Assembly: GCA_017407125.1 (NCBI GenBank)
Contig: JAFQXE010000043.1
Span: forward strand, 1 to 64,000
Reading direction: 5' to 3'
DNA: 64,000 nucleotides
Source: Thermoguttaceae bacterium
GTDB taxonomy: Bacteria > Planctomycetota > Planctomycetia > Pirellulales > Thermoguttaceae
Part shown: one piece after another, positions 51,731 through 61,196 of the stretch
How positions within the stretch are numbered: position 1 is the first letter of the stretch
Layout: every line of letters starts with the position of its first letter
Notes under the pieces: generated by a model
Seen by the model: the letters and a program-made list of their open reading frames with translations, nothing else
The model's database searches: none
Told to the model about the DNA's origin: nothing
Position numbers and translations under genes: made by a program

Positions 51731-54145
51731 CTATTTGCGTTCATCTTTCGCGCCGTGTTGAATCAGATAGCGAACCACGTCCTTTCTGTTAACTTTGGCG
51801 GCGTCCTTTAACGGCGTGTCCCCGTCTGAGTTTTTTGCGTTGACGTCAGCCCCGTTTTCCACCAAAACTCTAATCATTCTCAAATTGCAATTCAACACTG
51901 CATTGAAAAGCGGAGTGTCGTTATTACTATCTCTTATATTGACGTCAGCGCCGTATTTAATAAGCAGCTTTACCTTTTCTATATCGCCATTTGATACAAA
52001 ACTGGTTAAGAGCGACTCGTTGGCATTTCCCAAATCCGAGAAACAGGAATGATAATATACGCGAGATTCGCATAACGTGTTAACGTCACTTCCCTGTTCA
52101 AGAAACCATACGAACATATCCATTTCATTGAGAATATCGTCATTACGGTGGAGTATGGCAATTTCATTTAACACAGTAGAGCCGCCCTTGGTTTTAACAT
52201 TGACGCTAACCCCTTGTCCAACGAGCCATTTTACCAGTTCCAGATTCCCGCTTCGAACAGCATAATGTAAGACCGTCCAACCATCTTCGCTTTTTTCATT
52301 GACGACAGCCCCCTTTTTAAACAGAAATTGAACCATTTCCAGATTGCCGCTTTCAACGGCATAATAAATAATCTCCTCATTGTCTTTGATTATGGCGTCA
52401 GCGTCCACCCTTTTGTCAATGAGCCATTGAACAAGTTCCAAATTCCCGCTGTCAACGGCGCAATTAAACAGAAATATATTATCTTCATTTTTGGCGCTAA
52501 TAACAGCCCCGTGTTCGACCAGCCATTGAACCAATTTCAAATTCCCGCTGCGGGCGGCATAAGATAAAACAGATTCAGAGGATTTATTTTTCGCATTAAC
52601 GTTCAGTCCTTTTTCAACCAGCCACTGAACCAGTTCCAGATTCCCGCTGCGGGCGGCGTAATGCAAAAGGGTTCTGTTATATGGATTTTTAACATTGATG
52701 TCAGCCCCCTTATTGACCAGACTTTGAACCAGTTTCAGATTCCCGCTTTGAGCGGCAATTTGAAGCGGCGTTTCTTCCCAGATTTGGCTAAAAACCGATA
52801 AATCGCTGTCTTTTTTGTCCAGACATTTAATATCAGCCCCATGTTCCAAAAGATAGCTGGCAATCTCCCATCTTTCGTTGTTCATCGCGATACGTAAAGG
52901 AGGAAAATTATCCCCTGAATTAACGTCGGCTCCCTGTTCGACAAGCCATCGAACCAGTTCCAGATTCTCACTCATGGCAGCATAGTTCAAAGTCGTTTCG
53001 GAACGTTCGTCTTTGTCATTAATGTTCATCCCTTTTTCAACCAGCCATTGAACCATTTCCAGATCGCCATTTTTAGCAGCGTAATTCAAAACGGACATGT
53101 CCCAATCATCTTTAATCGCGACATCGGCGCCAAGCTCAATCAGGCATTGAACCATTTCCAGATCGTTTTCTATTACCGCCAGACATAATGGCGTCTGATT
53201 ATCGAAATTAACGCTGTTCAAATCCAGCCCCTGCTCAACAAGCCATCGAACCATTTTGCAAGAACCGCTTTTTGAAGCGTAATGCAATACGGTATTGCCT
53301 TTGCCGTCTGAAACCCTAACCTTTGCGCCCTCATTGATCAGCTTTTGAACCAGTTTCAAATTCCCGCTTTGAGCGGCATTAAGCAGAATGACCGCCTTGT
53401 TTATGGATCGGATGTCAAATTCTTTTCTGTGTTCGACAACCCATTGAATCATCTCTAAATTGCCGGACAATGCGGCAAATTCAACCATCCGGTTTTTATA
53501 ATTTATAAAATCGTCACAGATGTCCGCGCCATGAGCGGCAAGCCATTCGACCAGCTCGATATTTCCACTTCCAACAGCGTAAACCAGAACGCTCACGCGG
53601 TCGCATATACAGTTGACGTCCGCGCCTTGTTCAACGAGCCATTTTACCAGTTCCAGATTCCCGCTTTGGGCGGCGAAAACAATAATCCGCCGGACGTTCT
53701 TGCCGCGCTTGATATTAACGCCGCGTTCGACAAGCCATTGAACCAGTTCCAGATTCCCGCTTCGGGCGGCGTAATGAATAACAGAATAACCATTGGAATC
53801 AATGGCGTTGACGTCAGAGCCTTTCTTTAGAAGCGTCTTAACGCGCTCTACGTCGCCCATAAACGCCGCGTAATGCAGAATATTTCGTCCTTTTGTTTGG
53901 AAAGAAAAGTCATATTTCCCGGTTTGAAACATCTCTTTAAACCGTTCGACGCCGCTTTTACCAAAGCGCTTTTCCGCCTCTCGAACGCGTTTATCTGGAC
54001 TTTCTGGGCAGCGGACATTGTCTGCGTCTAAGGCGGGTAATACCCGATCCCCGGAAACCTCGTCCGTTCGTCCGTGCGGCATCGCGCCTGCGGCGCTTGT
54101 TACAACCAAAACAAAAAAGAATAAAACGGTTTTATGAAACGCCAT
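51731..54145 (-). CDS. Secreted ankyrin-repeat protein 3, with a repeat insertion
   Basis: This 804-residue protein has a signal peptide (VLFFFVLVVTSAAGA). The family segment EKRFGKSGVERFKEMFQTGK and about 20 ankyrin repeats (NLELVQWLVEQGADVN consensus) follow. Between the signal peptide and the family segment there are about 22 extra residues (around DRVLPALDADNVRCPES). These are encoded by a copy of dispersed repeat family A (54002-54051), and the close paralogue at 54185 lacks them. The protein lies 39 nt before that paralogue's stop, in tandem. It ends IQHGAKDERK. Confidence 0.85.
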   Translation of the reverse strand: MAFHKTVLFFFVLVVTSAAGAMPHGRTDEVSGDRVLPALDADNVRCPESPDKRVREAEKRFGKSGVERFKEMFQTGKYDFSFQTKGRNILHYAAFMGDVERVKTLLKKGSDVNAIDSNGYSVIHYAARSGNLELVQWLVERGVNIKRGKNVRRIIVFAAQSGNLELVKWLVEQGADVNCICDRVSVLVYAVGSGNIELVEWLAAHGADICDDFINYKNRMVEFAALSGNLEMIQWVVEHRKEFDIRSINKAVILLNAAQSGNLKLVQKLINEGAKVRVSDGKGNTVLHYASKSGSCKMVRWLVEQGLDLNSVNFDNQTPLCLAVIENDLEMVQCLIELGADVAIKDDWDMSVLNYAAKNGDLEMVQWLVEKGMNINDKDERSETTLNYAAMSENLELVRWLVEQGADVNSGDNFPPLRIAMNNERWEIASYLLEHGADIKCLDKKDSDLSVFSQIWEETPLQIAAQSGNLKLVQSLVNKGADINVKNPYNRTLLHYAARSGNLELVQWLVEKGLNVNAKNKSSESVLSYAARSGNLKLVQWLVEHGAVISAKNEDNIFLFNCAVDSGNLELVQWLIDKRVDADAIIKDNEEIIYYAVESGNLEMVQFLFKKGAVVNEKSEDGWTVLHYAVRSGNLELVKWLVGQGVSVNVKTKGGSTVLNEIAILHRNDDILNEMDMFVWFLEQGSDVNTLCESRVYYHSCFSDLGNANESLLTSFVSNGDIEKVKLLIKYGADVNIRDSNNDTPLFNAVLNCNLRMIRVLVENGADVNAKNSDGDTPLKDAAKVNRKDVVRYLIQHGAKDERK
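54002..54051 (-). repeat. Dispersed repeat family A, copy inside an ankyrin gene
   Basis: TTCTGGGCAGCGGACATTGT, then GGCGGGTAATACCCG, matches the element at 56884-56956 but lacks the AT-rich middle. It lies in-frame in the coding sequence. Confidence 0.8.
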
Positions 54146-54184
54146 GATAATTATTCAATAAATCGTTAAAGGGAAAATGTAATC

Positions 54185-56878
54185 TCAACTCTTTCGTCTG
54201 TATCCTATCCACATCGCAATCGCCAGTATCGCAACTATCAACAATAGCAGAATCGCAATCCCGCCGTTAAAAATATAGTCGCGGCTTCTGAGATATCGAA
54301 CGATTTCCGGATCGGCAGTTCCCTCTTTCCATAGTTCATACCAATAGGGAACCCACGTCTGACCAAAATACGGATTGACGTTCGCGCCGTGTTCTACAAG
54401 ATAGCGAACTATTTTTAGGTTGTCATACCCAACAGCAATTGTCAAAGGATTTCCAATGTTTCCCAATACATCACGACTTTTTAAATTAACGTCCGCTCCA
54501 TGTTCTACAAGAAACCGAATCAGTCTCTTGTTTTCCATTCTAACAGCCGCCATCAATGCGGTGTCTCCATCAGAATTTTGAGCGTTGACGTCTGCTCCAT
54601 GCTCAACAAGAAGAACCACAGCTTCGTATTCGTTTAACTCAATTGCGTAAAACAACGCCGGGAGACTGTCTTCGTCAAGCATATTAGCGTCCGCTCCATG
54701 TTCCAGAAGCGTTTTAATCTTTACCAAATCCCCGCAGAAAATGAATTCATGCAAAAGAGATCCGTATTCCGAGTTCTCGTCCCCGACTAAATTTACGTTC
54801 AGCCCGTTATCAATAAGCCACTGAAAGATTTCCTCGTTATCAAAGATATCAATGTTAAACGCAAACTGAACAGCAAGTTCCAAAGCGGTTTTGCCATCGG
54901 TTGTTTTTTCGTTTATATCCAGACCCTGTTTAATGAGCCATTGAAACAGAATCCAGTTTTCGCCCAGCGCGGCTTGATGCAACACAGTAAAACCGTCGTC
55001 CCGCTTAGCATGAACGTCCAAGCCATTCTTGACCAGCCATTGAACCAGTCGCAGATTGCCGCTTTCGACAGCGGGAAACAAAACCGTTTCGCCGAGGTTG
55101 TCTTTTAGTTTTAAATCCAACCCCTTCTTGACCAGCCACTGAACCAGTTCCAGATTTCCAGTTTTGGCAGCGGGAAATAAAAGCGATTGTTCTTCAAAGT
55201 CTATTGCATTGGCTGCACTGACGTTTAACCCCTGTTTGACCAGCCATTGAACCAACGCCAAATTCCCGCTTTGAACGGCGGAATACATAATTGTATCGCT
55301 TTCAACTTCATTCAGCTCATCGTCCGACAGACGCTTAAATATAAGCTGAACCAGTTCCAGGTCACCTGTGAGGGCAATGCTCGACAGAAACGTATTATAT
55401 TGACTATTCAGTTCTTTGTATACTGCGCCATGTTCAAGCAGATATTTCGCTATGGCAAACTTGGCGCCGTGCAGGGCTTGAAACAACGAATTGCGTCTGC
55501 TAAAAAAGCTGTCGACATCTCTATTTTCCAACTTTGCGCCATGTTCAATAAGAAAACGAACCATTTCTAAATCGCCCTCATCTATCGCGATTGACAGCGG
55601 CGTTTTCTCCTTGTCACCCGGTTTATTCAAGTCCGCTCCTTGAGAAACAAGCCATTCAACCAGTTTCAGACTTCGGCTTTGAACGGCTAGACGAAGCAGT
55701 TCGTCAATACATTCTTTAACATCCAACCCCTGTTCTGCCAGCCACTGAACCAGTTCCAAATTTCCGCTTTTGGCTGCGGCGCGCAAAATCTCAGCGTCTT
55801 CTAAAGCGACCTCGTTAATCTCAGCCCCAGCTTCAATCAGACATTGAACTACCGACGTCTTTCCCAGCTTTGCGGCATAGCATAACGGCGTCTGTTCAAC
55901 TTGCAAAAACTCATTGGGATCCAAGCCGTTTTTCACCAGCCATTGAACCATCTCGCAGGAGCCGCCGTCAATGGCGTAATACAAAAGATTGTAATTCTCG
56001 CGGTCTGTTTCATGGATGCTTACCCCCTGCGAGACGAGCCATTGAACCAGTTCCAGGTTTCCGCTTTGAGCTGCGTACTGTATAACGGTATAGCCGCCAT
56101 CAGTACGGTCGTTGACGTTCAAACCATGTTCGACAAGCCACTTGACCAAAGGCAAGCTCCCGCTCCTTGCCGCGGTATGAATCAACGACTTGTGACCTCT
56201 TGCCAACACGTCCACGTCCACGTCTTGATCGACTATCCACTTTACCAGCTCCAGATTCCCGCTTTGAGTCGCGTAATGCAGCACGGACACGCCAGACCGG
56301 TTTTGAACGTTAATGCTGGCTCCCTGACTGACCAGCCATTGAACGAGTTCCAAATTCCCGCTTCGGGCGGCGTAGTGCATAACGCTTAAATCGCGATTGG
56401 ATTTTTTATTGATGTTCGCCCCTTGCTTAACCAGCCACTGAACCAGTTCCAGATTCCCGCTTCGGGCGGCGTAATGAATTATCGCTCGAACGTTATGACC
56501 TCGCCAAATATTGACGCCGTGTTCCGTCAGCCAAACAAGCAAATCCAGATTCCCGCTCTGAGCGGCGTAATGCGCGACGGTATACCCTTCTTCGGTGATG
56601 AGGTTGACGTTCGCGCCTTTTTCTACAAGCGTTTTGACACGTTCAATATCTCCCATAAACGCTGCGTAATGCAGAATATTCTGTCCTTTTGTTTGGAAAG
56701 TAAAATCAAAATTCCCAGTCTGAAACATCTCCTCAAACCGTTCAACACAGACTTTTCCAAAGCATTGCTCCGCTTCCCGAACGCGTTTATTCAAAGGGGA
56801 ATCGTCCGCAAGACAAGCGCCTGCGACACAAGCTAAAATCAGAACGAACAAGGAAAGAACGGTATTTCGGAACGTCAT
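54185..56878 (-). CDS. Ankyrin-repeat protein 4, exported and membrane-anchored
   Basis: This 897-residue protein has a signal peptide (TVLSLFVLILACVAGACLAD). The family segment EQCFGKVCVERFEEMFQTGN and a long ankyrin array follow, and the last 35 residues contain a membrane helix (GGIAILLLLIVAILAIAMWI) and a basic tail. The ankyrin domain therefore lies outside the cytoplasm with the tail inside. Repeats are more degenerate than in proteins 1 and 2. The gene is the tandem paralogue of protein 3. Confidence 0.86.
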   Translation of the reverse strand: MTFRNTVLSLFVLILACVAGACLADDSPLNKRVREAEQCFGKVCVERFEEMFQTGNFDFTFQTKGQNILHYAAFMGDIERVKTLVEKGANVNLITEEGYTVAHYAAQSGNLDLLVWLTEHGVNIWRGHNVRAIIHYAARSGNLELVQWLVKQGANINKKSNRDLSVMHYAARSGNLELVQWLVSQGASINVQNRSGVSVLHYATQSGNLELVKWIVDQDVDVDVLARGHKSLIHTAARSGSLPLVKWLVEHGLNVNDRTDGGYTVIQYAAQSGNLELVQWLVSQGVSIHETDRENYNLLYYAIDGGSCEMVQWLVKNGLDPNEFLQVEQTPLCYAAKLGKTSVVQCLIEAGAEINEVALEDAEILRAAAKSGNLELVQWLAEQGLDVKECIDELLRLAVQSRSLKLVEWLVSQGADLNKPGDKEKTPLSIAIDEGDLEMVRFLIEHGAKLENRDVDSFFSRRNSLFQALHGAKFAIAKYLLEHGAVYKELNSQYNTFLSSIALTGDLELVQLIFKRLSDDELNEVESDTIMYSAVQSGNLALVQWLVKQGLNVSAANAIDFEEQSLLFPAAKTGNLELVQWLVKKGLDLKLKDNLGETVLFPAVESGNLRLVQWLVKNGLDVHAKRDDGFTVLHQAALGENWILFQWLIKQGLDINEKTTDGKTALELAVQFAFNIDIFDNEEIFQWLIDNGLNVNLVGDENSEYGSLLHEFIFCGDLVKIKTLLEHGADANMLDEDSLPALFYAIELNEYEAVVLLVEHGADVNAQNSDGDTALMAAVRMENKRLIRFLVEHGADVNLKSRDVLGNIGNPLTIAVGYDNLKIVRYLVEHGANVNPYFGQTWVPYWYELWKEGTADPEIVRYLRSRDYIFNGGIAILLLLIVAILAIAMWIGYRRKS

Positions 56879-57330
56879 TGAATTTTCTGGGTAGCGGACA
56901 TTGTCCGCGAAATCAACATTATTTTATATTTTTAGGCGGGTAATACCCGCCCCCATATTTAACAATAATTATAATTAGAATTAGATTATTTACAATAGGG
57001 CGAGGGGAAATTAGCAATTAGCAATTTTCAATTAGCAATTACGCAAGCGTCTCAATAATTGACAATTGCTAATTGACAATTGCTAATTATTTATTAAAAG
57101 CTCTCCGTTTCCCGATCTTCATTCCGTCCTCCGCTCCTTGTCAAAATTCTCATTTTTGATAAAATAGAGTATAATATAAGGGAATAGGAATTAGGGAATG
57201 GGGAATAGTATTCGCCTTCGGCGAATTTAAAAACTACTCCCTACTCCCCACTCCCTATTTCCAAAAAAACTACTCCCTATTCCCCACTCCCTACTTCTCA
57301 AAAGCGACGTCAAGCCGTCGCACTCCAAAA
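56879..57330. repeat. 452-nt intergenic region: family A repeat and two heptad elements
   Basis: 56884-56956 is a full inverted copy of family A. 57010-57088 holds AATTAGC-type heptads on both sides of an ACGCAAGCG core. 57178-57300 holds GGGAATAG heptads, the TTCGCCTTCGGCGAA core and CTACTCC/CCCACTC heptads. No gene was found. Confidence 0.8.
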
Positions 57331-58719
57331 ATGACGCCCATGATCAATACGCTGTATCTTCCTGAACTTCGTGAAATGTTGGCGAACGACGACAAACAAG
57401 GTCTCAAAGAATTCTGCGAGGCGTTGCATCACCCGTACCAAACGGCGGAGTTTATGGAAGGGCTTACTCCAGAGGAAATCTGGGCGGTTCTTCGCTGCGC
57501 GGACATGTCCGACCGCGTCGACATCTTCCTGTATCTGCCGTGGGAAAAGCAGGTGGAAGCGCTCGAAAAGAGCGACCCGAAGGAAGCCGGCGAGTTCATC
57601 GCGTTCCTGCCGCCTGACGACCGCGTCGACCTTCTCAACGAGCTGCCGGACGAAATCGCCGAACGCATCATGCAGATGGCTCCAGAGGAGGATCGGCACG
57701 ATATTCAGCGGCTGTCGCAGTACGACGAAAACACCGTCGGCGCAATCATGACCACAGCCGTGGCGAAGATCACGGAAAACCTCACTCCCCGCGAGGCGGT
57801 CGAAGCAGCCAAAAAGCAGGCTGAGGAAATGGAAACGATTTACTACTTGTACGTCGTCGACGAGGAAGACCATCTTCGCGGGCTGCTCACGTTCCGGGAA
57901 CTGATCTGTTCGCTGGGCAAGCCGGACATCAAAGTGTCCGACATCATGGAACGAAACCTCATCACCATCAAGCCAACCGAAGACCGGGAAGAGGCGTCCA
58001 TGCTTGTTGCCAAGTACGACGTGCTGGCTCTGCCGGTGGTCGACGACGAATACCATCTAATCGGGATTATCACCCACGACGACGTCATGGACGTTGTTAT
58101 TGACGAAGCGGAAGAAGACGCTCAGATCGCAGCCGGCGTTAGCCCCCTCGAAGGGGACTATCTGGACTCGCCGATTCATACGATCGTCTGGAAGCGCGGC
58201 ATGTGGCTGGTGATTCTGTTTATCGGCGCGTTCTTAACGGCGTTTACGCTCGACCGATACGACGAAAAGTTGTCGCAGGCGATCTGGCTTGTGATTTTCG
58301 TCCCGATGATTGTCTCCGCCGGCGGCAACTCCGGGAACCAGTCTGCGACGCTGGTAATTACGTCTTTAACCAACGGGTCGATTCACCCCTACGACGCCCT
58401 GAAAGTGTTCCGGCGCGAAATTATAATTGGATTATCGCTGGGCTGTATTCTGGGTCTGGTTGGAATTGCGTACGCCCTGGGATACTCGTGGATAAACGGC
58501 ATAGACGACTGGATACGGGTGGCGCTCATCTTGCCGATAACGCTGATTCTTGTCGTCCTGTTCGGCTCGATCATCGGGGCGATGCTGCCGCTGTTCTTCT
58601 CAAAAATCGGGCTTGACCCGGCTTTAATGAGCAACCCGTTTGTCGCTGGAATTATCGACGTCATGGGACTGGTCATTTACCTCCACGTCGCGTTTCTCTT
58701 CCTGCCGGGGCTGAATTAA
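57331..58719 (+). CDS. mgtE: Magnesium transporter MgtE
   Basis: This 462-residue Mg2+ channel/transporter has an N-terminal helical domain (ADMSDRVDIFLYLPWEKQVE, then LPPDDRVDLLNELPDE). A CBS pair follows (TIYYLYVVDEEDHLRGLLTF, then LPVVDDEYHLIGIITHDDVM). Five membrane helices close the protein, with the family signature SAGGNSGNQSATLVITSL and the last helix FVAGIIDVMGLVIYL. The N and CBS domains gate the pore by Mg2+. No M-box riboswitch is recognisable upstream; the leader is repeat-rich. ATG 57340 is an alternative start. Confidence 0.93.
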   Translation: MTPMINTLYLPELREMLANDDKQGLKEFCEALHHPYQTAEFMEGLTPEEIWAVLRCADMSDRVDIFLYLPWEKQVEALEKSDPKEAGEFIAFLPPDDRVDLLNELPDEIAERIMQMAPEEDRHDIQRLSQYDENTVGAIMTTAVAKITENLTPREAVEAAKKQAEEMETIYYLYVVDEEDHLRGLLTFRELICSLGKPDIKVSDIMERNLITIKPTEDREEASMLVAKYDVLALPVVDDEYHLIGIITHDDVMDVVIDEAEEDAQIAAGVSPLEGDYLDSPIHTIVWKRGMWLVILFIGAFLTAFTLDRYDEKLSQAIWLVIFVPMIVSAGGNSGNQSATLVITSLTNGSIHPYDALKVFRREIIIGLSLGCILGLVGIAYALGYSWINGIDDWIRVALILPITLILVVLFGSIIGAMLPLFFSKIGLDPALMSNPFVAGIIDVMGLVIYLHVAFLFLPGLN

Positions 58720-59101
58720 AATGGAGTAATTAGTGGTTAGTGATTAGTGGTTAGTAATTAGTGGTTAGTGATTAGTACGCAAGCGTTCATCTAACTAACC
58801 ACTTACCACTTACCACTACTAACTAATTCCTATTATATTATCTCAGTAGACGCTGTCATTATTTCCCCTAAAAACCTGTTTTTCCGCATCGGTTTATTAT
58901 TTTGAATAATTTTTTAAAAAAATGCATGGGAAATACTAGCAAAAGACTAAATAAATACTATAATATTAAATAGAGTTAGTTTAATAGGGGTAATCCTGTA
59001 GACTAATTTCTTACAGTAATAATTTCGTCTCTGACCAATGCGCGGGCAAACGCATTCCGGTCAGAGGTTTACAATATACCTTATTTAGGAAACCGGCTCG
59101 G
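58720..59101. repeat. Intergenic region with GTGGTTA heptads and a candidate -10
   Basis: 58725-58832 holds tandem GTGGTTAGTGATTA-type units, an ACGCAAGCGT core and complementary ACTAACCACTTACC units. TATAAT is at 58959-58964 without a clear -35. No gene was found. Confidence 0.65.
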
Positions 59102-61195
59102 ATGGCAAAACCGACTTGGGAACAGCTGATTGAAAACTTCCCGCGTACAAAGCTGATCGAAGACGCTCAGTGGGAATCGCTCAAGCAGGAATGGCTGGAT
59201 ACCGCAGACGAATCCGTTAAAACGGACGTCGACGCGTTTCTGCAGTTCCTTGTGGACAAAGGCGCTATTACGCCCTGGCACATGGAAAATCTGCTTGCTG
59301 GGAAGTACAAAGGCTTTTTCCTGGGATCGTACAAACTTCTTAAACACATCGGCGCAGGCGGAATGAGCAGCGTCTATCTGGGCGAACACACCATGATGGG
59401 GCGACAGGTCGCCATCAAGATTTTGCCTCGCAGCCGTGTTAGTTCCGAAACAAGCTATCTTCAGCGCTTCATGCAGGAAGCGCAGGCGGCGGCTTCGCTT
59501 AACCATCCCAATATTGTAACAGCGTACGACATCGACAACGAAAACGGAATCTACTATTTCGTTATGGAATACGTCGATGGAAAAGACCTCAACGGGATTG
59601 TCAAGTCAGACGGTCCGTTAGACTACGCTGTCGCGGCAGACTACATCTGTCAGGCGGCATGCGGTCTGGAGCACGCTCACGAACGCGGGTTGATTCACCG
59701 TGACATGAAACCCGCCAACCTGCTGGTCGATCCCAACGGAACGGTTAAAATCCTTGACATGGGCTTGGCTCTGTTTTCCGAATCTGACCGCGCCAGTTTG
59801 ACTTTGGCGTACGACGAAAACGTCCTGGGAACGGCAGATTATCTCGCTCCGGAACAGGCGCGCAACTCTCACACGGTTGACGCTCGCGCTGACATTTACT
59901 CCCTCGGCTGTACGCTGTATTTCCTTTTGACGGGACATCCACCCTTCACAGAAGGAACGCTGCCGCAAAGAATTCTGGCTCATCAGCAAAAGAATCCGCC
60001 AGAGATTACCGTTGACCGTCCAGACTGTCCGCCAGACCTGGTCGCCATCTGTAAAAAGATGATGATGAAAAAGGCGGATCAGCGTCAGCAGAGCATGCTG
60101 GAAGTTCAAGGGAACCTGACGGACTGGCTTTTGGTTCATGGATATTTGCCCAATAACGAATCCATGGACAACATCGTCAGAGCGCGCAACCGGCTGGACG
60201 AATTACAGCGTTTTATCGAAAATCCGTCAGACGCGTCCAGTTCTGGTTCCAGTTCCGGCGATTCAGTCGTCAATCTGGACTTCGGCTTCGGAAGCGGCGC
60301 GTCCGGTTCCGGCAGTAAAAGTCCAATCGGTCACACTGGCGAGAAAAAGAAAGGCGGCTCTTCTTCCAGCAACAACAAAAAGAAGGCGGGGCTTTTCGCA
60401 GGGTTCTTTGCTCCGGGGAAAAAGCCCAAGCCAGGTTCCGGTCGCAAACTCGGTAAACCATCAACGGACGATTCCAGCGTCGTTTCAGACGAATTGGATC
60501 CCAACGCGTCTTCGTCGTCAACAAAGCCTTCTGAACTGTCGGCTTTGGTTGCTATGGCAGACGCTATCGAAGAACCCGGCGCCAAGGAAAACTTCGCGGC
60601 GTTCTTAAACAAGACGGCGCAAGCTCACGAGCAAGCGGCGCAGGCTCAAGCAAACAAACCCGCTCCAACGCCAGAATCTGGCGCTCCGAAACCCGCTCCA
60701 AAACCGGCTCAAAACGTTGTCAACGGACGTCCGGAACCGTCTCCTATTGCCGTTAAGAAAACCCCGGCGGCCCCGGCTGGCGCTCAGGAAAAGCCTGTAA
60801 CGAGTCAACCGGAAAAGCTGTCTTCCGCTCAAACCTCCGTTGGACAGAAAGCGGCGCCCAAACCTCAGCAGCCTGTTAAACCTCAGCAGCCAGCCAAAGC
60901 GCCGGTTAATAAAGTTCCGGTCAACAAAGCGCCGCAAACCAGCGCTGCGCCTAAACCCGCTCCCAAGCCATCCAACGCAGACAGCAAACAGGATATCTCC
61001 GCTTCCAGGTCTGGAATTTCAAAATCAGGAACGGTCAAACCTGTCACGTCCAAACCGGGCGACAAGAAGCCTCATCGCCCTGTTAAGCGCCAAAAACAAC
61101 AGGCGTCTTCAAAAACGACAATTATTATCGGCGTCGTTTGCGCTGTAGCCGTGGTTGTTATCGGCGTCGTTCTGTTCTTTGTATTAAACAAGTAA
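59102..61195 (+). CDS. Membrane-anchored Ser/Thr protein kinase
   Basis: This 697-residue protein has a Hanks-type kinase domain at about residues 77-345. The Gly-loop GAGGMSSVYLG is at 84-94 and the ATP Lys is K106 (VAIKIL). The catalytic loop HRDMKPANLL has Asp201, and a DMG motif replaces DFG, as is common in planctomycete kinases. APEQ follows. Residues 370-670 form a long Ser/Gly-, Pro/Ala- and Lys-rich linker. A membrane helix (TTIIIGVVCAVAVVVIGVVL) and a short tail end the protein. The kinase is cytoplasmic. The helicase gene begins 1 nt after its stop, so the two are translationally coupled. Confidence 0.92.
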   Translation: MAKPTWEQLIENFPRTKLIEDAQWESLKQEWLDTADESVKTDVDAFLQFLVDKGAITPWHMENLLAGKYKGFFLGSYKLLKHIGAGGMSSVYLGEHTMMGRQVAIKILPRSRVSSETSYLQRFMQEAQAAASLNHPNIVTAYDIDNENGIYYFVMEYVDGKDLNGIVKSDGPLDYAVAADYICQAACGLEHAHERGLIHRDMKPANLLVDPNGTVKILDMGLALFSESDRASLTLAYDENVLGTADYLAPEQARNSHTVDARADIYSLGCTLYFLLTGHPPFTEGTLPQRILAHQQKNPPEITVDRPDCPPDLVAICKKMMMKKADQRQQSMLEVQGNLTDWLLVHGYLPNNESMDNIVRARNRLDELQRFIENPSDASSSGSSSGDSVVNLDFGFGSGASGSGSKSPIGHTGEKKKGGSSSSNNKKKAGLFAGFFAPGKKPKPGSGRKLGKPSTDDSSVVSDELDPNASSSSTKPSELSALVAMADAIEEPGAKENFAAFLNKTAQAHEQAAQAQANKPAPTPESGAPKPAPKPAQNVVNGRPEPSPIAVKKTPAAPAGAQEKPVTSQPEKLSSAQTSVGQKAAPKPQQPVKPQQPAKAPVNKVPVNKAPQTSAAPKPAPKPSNADSKQDISASRSGISKSGTVKPVTSKPGDKKPHRPVKRQKQQASSKTTIIIGVVCAVAVVVIGVVLFFVLNK

Positions 61196-61196
61196 T

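Noticed and set aside
57100..57330. M-box riboswitch before mgtE
   Set aside because: The leader consists of heptad repeats; no M-box core could be recognised.
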